Shown here piece by piece: positions 50,477 through 62,100 of a DNA stretch of 64,000 nt. The stretch is from Epinephelus fuscoguttatus. Lineage: Eukaryota > Chordata > Actinopteri > Perciformes > Serranidae. Both the position numbers and the translations under genes were made by a program. Each line of letters begins with the position of its first letter. Position 1 is the stretch's first letter. The DNA lies in contig NC_064759.1 of assembly GCF_011397635.1 (NCBI RefSeq), forward strand, positions 15,706,428 through 15,770,427, in the 5' to 3' direction. The notes below the pieces were generated by a model. The model saw nothing but the letters and a program-made list of their open reading frames with translations. It made no database searches and was not told the origin of the DNA.

Positions 50477-51590
50477 ACATTTTGGGAACTAGCTTATTGG
50501 TTTTGCTGAGATAATGAAAAGATTGATACCACTGTCAGGTCTGTGAAGTAAAGAACCTAGCTAGAACCAGCACCTGTTAGATTAGCTTAGCATAAAGATA
50601 AAGGAAACATGAAAATAGCTAATCTGGCTTTGTCCAAAAGTGACAAAATCCACCTGCTAGCACCTCTAAAGCTCACTTATTAGTGTGTTTTATCTCGTTT
50701 GTTCAATCCAGACAATAGGGGTTATATTGCGTAACACTGGACTATTTCTTGTCTCGCAGAATTAACTTCTTGGAGTCTCCCAAAGAAACTATAACACTTA
50801 TAGATTCCTTGGACTTTCTGCTGTTTGCCTGGGAACTACTCATCCAACTTTTCCTCCAGGAAGCTAAAAAGTGCAGCCTATCTCCCAAAATGGCAAAATA
50901 TTCCTTTATAGCCATTATCACTGTGCCGAGTTACACACTGGAACTATTTCTTGTCTGGGAGCAGTGAGCTTTAAAGGTGTAAGTTGGCGGATCACAGGAC
51001 AGAGCCCGGCCAAGGAGGTTAAAAAGAGGAGTCACAGTGTTGTATAACATTTTATCAGTGGGTCACAACACATGCACAGCGAATTTGGTCTGCTTTTGCT
51101 GAAAGGCTGAATAGTTGACACACTATTGTAGACCACAGGAATGATTGATTGGTTTCACAGAGGTGTCCACAGTCGGCCAAGTAAGGCAGAATATTTTTGT
51201 ACTAAATACATTTTTGTAATAACTGAAATAGACTGAACTAAAAGACCACAAACAAATGCTTTGTGTATGCAAATGTTATATATAGGCTGCCGTCTGTTCT
51301 GATGTATGCTGAAGTTCTAAAAAAAAGAGCACCTAAGTGGACCCCATCCCTTTATTTCTAGCACTCCAACACCATAACTCAAGTTACATTGCACATGTCA
51401 TACTCCATAGCTCCCACAGAGCGTGTCCCAGCTTTCGTTGAATAGCCTTGAGCCAGGCTAGCTGTTTCCCCCTTTATGCTAAGCTATGCTAATGGGCTCA
51501 GGCTTTGTATTTGGTATTTAAATAGAGAGTGGTACGACCTTTTCATCTAACTCCCAGCAGGAAAGCTACTAAGCACATTTCCCAAAATGT
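50477..51590. mobile_element. Long-inverted-repeat MITE, about 1.1 kb
   Basis: The left end ACATTTTGGGAACTAGCTTA matches the reverse complement of the right end (ACATTTTGGGAAATGTGCTT). A second inverted pair is TTAGCTTAGCATAAAG near 50582, against CTTTATGCTAAGC near 51473. Pieces such as CCAAAAGTGACAAAATCC and CACCTCTAAAGCTCAC are typical of a common fish repeat. The element is non-coding and starts a few bases after the tnfrsf1a polyadenylation signal. Confidence 0.72.
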
Positions 51591-51599
51591 CAACCTAAT

Positions 51600-53050
51600 T
51601 TTGAAGGTTGGTGAAGCCTTCTGTAAGGTGCGCTGTCTTTTTGGTGTCACTATAGTGTACAGTATGTCTTTGGGAATTCGAGGGAATAAGAGTTTTGATG
51701 ATGATCATAGTGGACTGATCACTTTTTATTTTATATAACATATATTTGTGATGTGAGTGTTTAGGCTGAATTTTGTACTGAGTCGTATTCATGTGTGTTA
51801 ACTGAACAACGAACCATTATCCAGTGTGTGTACTATATGGTATGTAGTTATGCCAATTACAGCAGTCTATTCTTTTTATTGTCAATATTCACCATTACAA
51901 ATTTACATTTCAACATTGCAGTCAGTTTTTTAAGAACAGGGAAGTGCAAAATCCAGTTCTGACTATGCAGCCTTTGCCATTAACTGATTATGTTTTAATA
52001 GTACTTCCTGGTAATAATGTTTAAACAGGTAGTCTTCTATATTTTATGAGAACAATAACAAAGCCAGGGAAGTTTGTAGTTCCTATTGTGGACCAGACCC
52101 CTGCTACTTTTCACAGGCTTTTCACAGCCCCATTAGCATTTTTTAAAGCTAAATCACACGAGCATTATTCATTACAGTTAAAGAAAACAGGACACGCCTT
52201 GTCTCAGTCTGCCTCAGCCCAGTCTTCCAGTTTTTATAATGCCAGTCTCGGCCTGCAGATTCAGATATGAATCAGTCACACTCAGACAGACTAAAGACGT
52301 GTCATTCCAAAGCACTTTTACAATGTTATATAACAGAACAATTTATCCAGTGAATATCAGTTTTGAGCTGAATATAAAAGATACTGTGTTTATATGTGAA
52401 TTTTGAATAAATGCATGTTTGTATCTTAAACTGTGTGCCTGACTTGTGCCTTATATTTGTCTGGAGGCTCCAGACAGCCGTCATTAACAGGTAGAGAGTG
52501 AATGTTAGGGCATGTTGATGAAGTGTAAATGAAGGAAAAACATTAACGAGGATGTAATGTTGTATTTAACTTCAGGCACGCTGCCAGTCTGCATTCCAGC
52601 GTGACGCTTTAACATTAATCACATTTGGAACAACATATTCCCTGCTATATATTTAACCGTCCAGCCTGTTAATGACCTGACTTGATCTTGGATCTTTATC
52701 TCTTTCCTGTAGCTACATTTTTTTTAGGTTTTCCACTTCCCCATAACTCACCTCTTTCTACCTGTGAGCCCTGCACTGGTTTCCAGTTTACTGTGCTGTG
52801 AAACACCAGGTTCTCACGGTTCATTTCATATCTCTCTCTGCTGTGTAATGAGCAAAAACAACACGAGACCTTTCCCCCCTTCTTACAAATGATTTCCTCC
52901 TGTTTGCTCAGTGATCAATAACTCTGATTGACATAAAACAACAATAGATCATCCTCAAGGGAATCAGTCACCACCTCTGCTTCTCTAGGCGCTCATAACT
53001 GCGACACATTAACCAGTCCCGAGCACTGATTTGTTGGCTGCAGAATCCAG
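51600..53050. other. Intergenic DNA between tnfrsf1a and plekhg6
   Basis: No gene, RNA or transposon end could be supported in this A/T-rich stretch. Short open frames here lack domains and splice context. Confidence 0.5.
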
Positions 53051-53178
53051 TTGTTCCCGTCGGGCCAGTTGCAGAGGGCAGGGGCGCAGGTGAAAGGAAG
53101 AGAGGGAGGGACTGATCCCGGCAGAGAGAAAGAGGAGGAGAAAGCTAACAGAAACCAAAGATGACTGTGTGAAACAAA

Positions 53179-56100
53179 ATGGATCCAACAAAGCCCAGGT
53201 ACAGTCTGTATTTTTTTTTGTAATATAAGAGCATAGCTGTTAGTGTGAGAAGGTGAGAGTGTGCACTGTGAAAGAGGAGCATGTGACTAGCTGTCTTCAT
53301 GTGCAGTGAAACACCTGAATGCTGGAGCTGCTGTGTTGATCTACGGACTGTCTGCTTGGCCTTCATTTGTTGATTTACAGAGGCTATAAAACTACCAGGA
53401 GGCCTGGTTTTACTCACCCATATCAACCTTTAGATGGGTAAAAGGGTTAAAATTACAATGTAATCTTGTTTCATCTTTAGTGTGTTCATGTGGGACACAG
53501 ACAGCGATTGTTAACAGGTATGACACCGTGATGAAAGCACTTGCGTGAGTGCTTTGATGTTTGACAGTTTAGCATTAGTGCAGTGAACCTGTTTGCACTG
53601 TGTTAGCTTTCAGACGGACTCCTAAAAACTAATTGTGGATAGTCACAGCAACACTTCTACGCTGCGTTTACAGCATGCAGCATTATTTAGCAGCAGTGTG
53701 TTAAAATGTCACTTCTCCACTCGGTAAAAGTTGAAATATTTCATAGAGCTACAGTAGCTCTCAGCAAATGGAGACACATTCTCCACTGTAACTTAAACCT
53801 GCAGCAGGACATTCTGCAAATTGTGATGACATTGGATTTGTGTGAACTAGACTCAGACGTGTCCTGGAGCTACACTACGACCCGCAGGACTGTGTCACTG
53901 ACGCTGTAGCCATGTGAAACTGGTGGTGTCCTGTTAAATCACCGTCACTGTCTGTAAGATGCAACGGCAATGATTTCTTCTTCTTTGACAGTGTGTCTGA
54001 CTCCTCATATTCACTGTGTTTGTATCAGAGAGAAAAACACAAGTCAGATCTGTGGGGCCTAAATTACTATGAAGTCAAGGGATACAGATGTTTTATTTGT
54101 TATTTCTAAATATAAATTCTATTTAGTTGTTTTTGTGTTTGTCATCATCTTTCTTGCTTGATATTTAAAGAGACCGTTCATCTCAAAATCAAAAGAACAT
54201 ATTTTTCCTCTTACCTGTAGTGCTGTTTATCAGTCTGGATTGTTTCAGTGTGAGTTGCCGAGTGTTGGAGATATCGGCCGTAGAGATGGCTCCCTTCTCT
54301 TGAATATAATAGAACTAGATGGCACTTGGCTTGTGGTATTCAAAACGCCAAAGAAAACATCTTAGCGGCAATGTCTTTTTCCAGAAACAATGACCCATTA
54401 CTCAAGATAATCCACAGACCTTGTTGTAAACAGTTTCATGTAGGAACTATTTTCTTAATACCAAACTACACTTTCCAACAGTATCACCGTGCAGAAGGAA
54501 GCGTTCATCTACTCATGGATGAGAGGCTTGTGCATGTGACAGTGTAAGATGTAAATGTAAATGGCGCTCTCCTAAGCTGAACTGTAATGTAAGCTTGCAG
54601 TAGTTTGCCTCACATCAGACAGAATAGTAAACTCATTTCACTCCATTCCAGTCTGATATTGCTTCCACCTTTACCGATTTCCATTGGGAGGAGGATTTGA
54701 TTTTCCTTAACCAGTCTCTAGAAAACAATGTATTTGTCTGAATCTAACATCATTTTAAGTCCACACTGATGTGTAGCCATGCCAAAATGCTTGCTTTGCT
54801 GAGGTTCTAAGAATGGAGTAGAGCAAAGTAAACAAACTACAATATCAGGCGATACTGAGAAGACATGTCGATTTAAAACAGCCTCGATGGCAGCGTCTGT
54901 CTTGGATACAGTGCTTGCCACTGATGTTACTACTCCTCACTGGTTCTGTCACACCACTTGACAATGCTTGACAGTGTCGTCAGTCTCCTGCTGCACCCAT
55001 TGGTTGTGTTTTTATTTCAACTGAGAACCACTTTTTTATGTCAGGAAGCCAGATGAATCAGTCAACTCAGTGGAGTGGGAGGTTACAAAGGTCTGGACCC
55101 CAGCAAAGCAGATGCATGCTTACTTCTGTGCCGTGATACAGTTGGCAGGTGTAGTTCAGTAGAAAGAAAATAGTTCCTACACGAAACTGCTCACAACAAG
55201 GTCTGTGGATTATCTTGAGAAACCAGGTCATGATTTTTGGACATTGCTGCTTATATTTTCAAATTTTTTTTGTTTGCATTTTGAGCACCACAAGCCACGT
55301 GCCCTCTAGTTCTACTATATTCAAAAGAAGGCAGACATCCCTGCAAGTGATATCTCCGTCACTCGGCAATCCACACCACAGCAATCTACACTGATAGAAA
55401 GCACTACAGGTAAGGAAAGAAATATGTATTTTTGATTTGGAGATCAATTGTCCCTTTAAGGCTTGGGATTCAAAGCATTAAAGGGACATTTGGGTCAGGA
55501 CACACTCAACAGGTTGCAAGATAAATCTGAACAGAATAGGAAAGCAGCAAAAATTTATTTCTTATTTCTTTACAAAATCATGTTTATTTTATTCTAACTT
55601 TGCCCTGATAGTTTTTCTCCTCAGTCATTGGATAGTTTGGGCTCTTTGGGCCATAGTGATGATATTGACATACTGAGATGACACTGATCCTTTTCAAAAT
55701 TTGGACAGGAAACCAATACAATCATACCAATGTCAAATTCTGAAGAAATTGAGCATAATACATCCATAAATGTCTAAATAACGAGGCTCATCAAGTGCTC
55801 AGTGACATGGTGGTACCTGTCAGTGTTTCTGGCTCAGTAAATGTGATTAAAATGAGGGACTTATTGCCCACAGAACTCAAACAGGACCATACCTGGGCTC
55901 ATTTTAAACTCAAGTTGAAAGAGTCATGAATAATGGTACTTGTTCTTGTTTGATGGTAATTTTATTGTATTGTTATTTGTGTTGTGTGCTGTTTTGTGTG
56001 TGTTTGTGGTGTTGCAAACTAGCTTTGGCCATAGCCATACCTGCTGTGGTATTTGGCAAGGGTTCATTAAATTATTATGCAAAAAAAAAAAAAAAAAAGA

Positions 56101-59100
56101 TTAAAAAAATGTCTTTGGTTTAAGAGGTCAGAGGCCAAAAAGGTCGGGAACCACTGGCTTAAATCCAACCAGTCCCATTGTTTATAATAATTCAGCTTTA
56201 TCTCTTTTGTTGCCATCTGTGTTTGTTTTCCTTGCATTTATAAAGCTTCTGCTCTGAAAGTCTAAGTCAACCCTTTAAAATAATAACAAAGCACTCAATG
56301 TCCCTCCATTCTGTCCTCCGCTCTTGTAAAGCCCTTTCTCTTAACAAACCATTCTCCTCTGTGTCCTCACACACCTTGTTTTGGCAATGAGTAACCCAGT
56401 GTGCTTATCCTCAGCCTTTCTTCAAAGGCACCGCATGTAAACAACGGAGGGGGAAATGAATCAGTGATGGAAGAAGCATCTGTACCCTGGCGAGACGGTG
56501 TGGACGGGGAGAGGCAGAAGGACGCGGAAACAGACACTGTTGATGGGACGACAGCAGCTGCAGAGATCAACCATCACCACAGGGGGTCAGCAGACAAACA
56601 CAAGTTCAGCACGTTTGGATATCAGGCAAGTGACATGTGACTCATATGTGAAGATCTATCACTAGTGAATAATTTACTCAACTCTTGTGCTTAACTACAG
56701 TTTGACCTACTTGTACATTACTTTAGTATTTCTTTTTTATGCTACTTTATACCTGACTACATTTAAGACAAGGTTGTTTTGCACTTTAGTCCACTACTTG
56801 TATCTGACATCTGCAGTTTGTTTTCTGATTGATTTTTATACTACAATACTAACCCCTTTCAAAAACGGATGCATTTTTCACTCAAAAAAACCCCTTTAAT
56901 CAAATTATTGTAGTCTGAAATTGAGTTTTATTTTTTCTTTTAAAAGAGAGAACACATCTGCCAATGTTTTATGAATCTTGTATTCATAATTGTATCATTT
57001 TAGTGCAGCAACAGTCACTGTTGCTGCACTAAAATGTTGCTGCACTAAAAACTACCATAGATTGTGGCACTGTTGGGACAGGCGAGGGGCTGAGGAAGAG
57101 GGCGGAGTGAAGATTGTCCCTCACTGCGGAGAGAGAGGAGAGGGCTTCCCCGGAGGTCGGCCTCTTTACCCGGTCCCTCTCCTCCACATTTTGGCTTATT
57201 TTCATGGTGGCTTGGAAAACCGCCCTTAACTGTGTCACACGGGCAGAAGGGAAGGCGGCCGGAGCTCAGCCGGTCCCCTTCTCCACACTTTGACTTATTT
57301 TATCCTACTTGGTTCTATTTCTCCCTCTCTGGGAGCCTGGGCTCACCGCACAGCAGCCCACCGCATCCATCCACCCCTCCCTCCCTCGCCGCCCCGCACA
57401 TATACCCCCGAGGCTCAGTGGCCCTCCACATCCCTCCCTCGCCGCCCCGCACATATACCCCCGAGGCTCAGCGGCCCTCCACATCCCTCCCTCGCCGCCC
57501 CGCACATATACCCCCGAGGCTCAGCGGCCCTCCACATCCCTCCCTCGCCGGCCCAGCTCAGCGGCCCTCCACATCCCTCCCTCGCCGCCCCGCACATATA
57601 CCCCCGAGGCTCAGTGGCCCTCCACATCCCTCCCTCGCCGCCCCGCACATATACCCCCGAGGCTCAGTGGCCCTCCACATCCCTCCCTCGCTGCCCCGCA
57701 CATATACTCCCGAGCCTCGGAGCCTCTCCTTGACCAACTAACCTAAATACTATAAAGACACTACTAACTGTAAACCTACACTTAAACACACTACCCTAAC
57801 AATACAATTCGACAAATTACTAGCTATTCTCTCTGTTCTACTACTCTCTGCTCTGATCCAACCTACTCGCTATCATTTGATAACTGCGGACAGAATGGTT
57901 TATAGTAAGGGGAGGAGTAATGGGAGGAGGGCAGGCTTTAGTGTGGACAGTTAGTGACGTCATTCGCCCCGAAAAAGAGTAATTCGCCCCCAATGTAATG
58001 TAATGTAAATTCAAATGTAGTAACCAGGTTTCAAGCAGTAGAGGGCACTCCATACCACATTTAAATAAAATGTAGATTTTTCAACAGTTTGCACTAAACT
58101 GTCAAGATTTTGAGCAGGATCAGTCAGTAACACTACTGTAGAAACAAGAAACAATGATTATCAGCTGAAAAAAAATGGTTTTAGGGTTTAGTTACTCTTT
58201 AAGTACATTTGGCTGGTACACTTCTGTAGGTTTGCCCTCATAAAAATTTGAATGCAGGATTCTTGTAATGGAGTATTTTTCAGATGTGAGACCAAGGCAT
58301 TGTTTTGCAAGCCTCAAGTCTTTGAACTGAAGTCCCAAGTCAAGTCTGACAAGTCCCGAGTCAAGTTTCAGGGCCTATACTTTGAGTTTTGAGTATAAGA
58401 CAAGACATAATACGCTCTTCACCACATGTGATGCCATTTTAACAAGAGTTATAACGTAAGCTAAGAATTAGCTTGCTAACTATGTTAATATTAGCCTCAA
58501 CTAACCACCTAAAGTTGGAAGAAAATGCATCTCCGTCTGTAAATTTGACCCCATCTTGAATAGGCTACTGCATTTTGTTTTTTCTTGTACTCAAAATTAT
58601 CTTCTGTCTGTTTTTTTCAAACTGGTGCTCAGTAACATAAAGTTAGTTCTTCATGGTTCTCTCCTGCAACCTGAATGGATGTTGTTGGATTGGTTCAAAC
58701 AATCTGGGGAATTAGTCGGCTTGCTGGGACTAAATAGTGTGAACACTAGGTGATTTAGGAAATTAATTTAATTATGGCACACTTAAAATAATGGGGGAAG
58801 GTAAAAACACTTTCAAGCCAAAAGACTACAGTGTGAGTGAAGTCATGAGTCACTGATATTTAAGTCCAGGTCGAGCTGCAAGCCTTAGCTTGATTTTGTC
58901 AAGTCAAGCCTAAAGTCATCAAATTTGTGACTCAGGTTTGACTCAAGTCCAAGTCATGCAACTCGAGTCCACACCTCTGATATTTTTACATTGAGTATCA
59001 AGTGTCCAAGTCCAGCCTAGATTCATCTCATGCTCAATTTCTTATCTTGTGAATGTTTTCTAATAAAATGTTGTAAATGTGATCGATCCTCTGGCGCTTC

Positions 59101-62100
59101 CACATGAATTGTACAAACTGAAAATAAAAAGCCTGATGGTATTTTCTGTCTCCAGAGGCGAACCAAGCAGAAGGTGGTGACTGACTTTGCAACAGTGAGT
59201 AAGGGACCGCCTGCAGGAGCCAAACCCAGAGCTGCACTGAGACAGGTCCTGTTCAGCCAGGGAGTGCCTGAGAAAACACCGGCATCTGAGGTATTATGTT
59301 GTCTCTTGCTCATTACACTACATGCTGACATGCTTAGAAACAGATACAGACTTGCTCTAACCATGTCCGCCCACTCAAACAACCCAAAAACAAAAACTGC
59401 AGCACTTCTTGTTCTGCTCCGTTGGCATACTTACGAACGACATGTTTGACCGCAAGTATTCACAACAACTGTTAGTGATTGCTTGCCTCTGAGGAGTAAC
59501 TGATTCATTATGAGATCAAAGTTTCCTATTTATCCTCTCTGACTGCTGTGGTTTTTCTTCCTGTCCTTTAACCGTCTTATTTTTGTTCTCCCTGTGTTTA
59601 ACAACCTCTCAGGAGCGAGGTCAGCTGGATGTGTTGAAGCAGGAGCTGGGGGCCTTCGCTGTGCCGGTCAATCTAAGGTGGATGTGGAAGGAGGAAAGTC
59701 AGGGAACCACGCTAGAGAAGAACTGGACAGATATAGTGCACTCTCATTCAGTACGAGCCCTTTAATGATTAACTCAGTTTCTCTTATTGTCAACAAATCA
59801 CTTGAAAAGACTGAAACCAAACAAACAAATATGCAAAATGCAAGATCCAAAATGTCAATATAAATAAAGACAGTAAAGGTAATAAAAGCAATAAAAAGGA
59901 GAAATAAAAAAGAAATAGAAAGAAATTTTTAAAAGCAACAAGGGTAACCTGAGGTAAAACCTGCAGTGTTCAGCAGATTTAGTAAATTATTTTGCATTTT
60001 TCAAATATAAAAATACAATTTCATGACCTGTTTTTAAAGATTCATGTCTACTGAAGGAACATAAAGCTTCAGACAAGATGACAAAGTGGGGAAAAATTGA
60101 GAGATTAACTTTGTCTTGTTCACTGGATTTGTTCAAAATTAGAAAAATATAGACTCTTGCAATATATTTTAAATGCTTCTCCTGCTCTTACTGCTAAATA
60201 CCTGCACAGTATGTATATTTTACACACTCCTAATGATCATATCCTCTCCCTCCTCTTTCCTTTCTCCTCTTCTGTCTTGGTTCGATGATCAGACGATGTC
60301 TAAGACGCAGAGACACCAACAGGAGGCACTGTGGGAGTTTGTTCACACTGAGCTCACCTACATCAACAAGCTCATTATCATCAAAGATGTAAAATGTCAT
60401 TCTCTACCTGCTGCTGCTGCTGCTGTCTCATTTAAATACAGTATATATATTTACAGATATATGTCAGAGATGAAGAGGGATTTTCCACAGGATGTTTAAC
60501 AAAGCTGTGTCTGCTTCTTACAGCTGGTTGTTGCGGCTCTTGAAAACCTGCGCAAGTGTGGATTTCTTCCGGAGGTCAGTCTGCAGAGCACACAGTCTCA
60601 TGTAGACTGGAAACACACAACACTCTTTATCTGCAGGCCTATTTTCCACTGCTCTGCCTACCACTGTCATAGATTGACGGGCACAGCAAGAACATCCGCT
60701 CGAGCTGACACAGAATACAACACACAAGCGGAAAATGTAGCACAACAACAGATTTCCATCGAGAGGATGGAAAATATCACAAAGCAGTCGAGTTAAACTT
60801 AAGCACTATGATTTTTTTTTGTTTTGTTTTGACTTCCTCCTGTAATAGGTGACCCCTGAGCTGCTTTTCTCCAACCTTGCCTCCATCCTAATTGCACACC
60901 AGAAGTTCTGGCAGGAGGTGATTTTTCCCATGTTACAAGAAGTCCGGAGGACAGGCAAGCCCTTTGACCCCATGATGTTAGAGGCTGGTTGCCTGCAGGT
61001 ATGAACTCACTGTCTGCATGATACATTACAGAGGTGTGTCTCTGCATAGCTTTGCAAGCCAATTACTTTACAGTAGAGGAAGTTGAGCTACAGCAAAGCT
61101 ACCCTGGGGAAACATCCACTTAAGTTAATTAAAGTTACTTAGAAAAGTAGTTTACTGTACAACAACTACTTTGTAAGAAAAGATCAAACTGACAGTGCAC
61201 ATGCGATTAGAACTTAGAGCAAAATATGAAACAAAAAAAATCACTTACCAGCAAAAATGTATTGCATAAGTACCCACTTGTTCACAGGCCATACATAGAC
61301 AAAATAAAAAAATAATCTACAACACTACTTTTCTCGCCCATTAAAGGGGCTGTTTGGGGCGGGGTTCCCTTATCCGCTGTGAGGGTCCAAGGACAGAGAG
61401 ATGTCTTATGCTGTAAAGCCCACTGAGGCAAATTCTGACCTGTGACACTGGGCTTTATAAATAAAATTAAATTGAAAATTGAATTGAATATTCATGGGAA
61501 AGTGCAGGAATGTCAGCTGTGGTTTTGTATAGAATATCCATCAGTCATATTTATAGCAATTAATGGCCCAAAATTGTTTTGTAGTTTAAGTAGTTAACTA
61601 CACAAAAAATATTTTTATATATATGTTATGTTAATATATTTAAAATTATTTCACAGCTGGAAAGATGGTCCTTTCACAAATCTGGGCTGTCTATGCAGTA
61701 GAAAGACACAAATACTTTTAAAACTGGTGCTACATGACCAGAGAAAACAGAGGAAAAAGGCTGTGGTGTTTGCTCAAGAGGTAGAAAACCTACAACTACC
61801 AGAATGCAGAATGCACTGTGCTGCACCAGCAGTGCCGTATAGGTGAATACTAAGGGCACGGTCATCAATAGGGGGCGCCACAAAGCGGGAAAGAAAAAAA
61901 AAAACAAATGTCTATCTTTTACTGTTTTTTACTAAAACATCACTACACTTATTCTGAAATATTACATATGGCCACAACAACAAAACGGCATAGCAAAGCC
62001 TATTAAACAATAGAGAGACCTTTTTTTCTGGGTTCCTGCTGTCCCACCTCCCCAGCTCATTACACTTAGTTATCAGACATCACACGAACCCTGAAAACAC

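Noticed and set aside
57232-57746. Three overlapping open frames of 145-169 codons on the plus strand
   Set aside because: They are produced by the 53-bp minisatellite, which lacks stops in every forward frame. The peptides are Pro/Ser-rich repeats without a start context or splice context.
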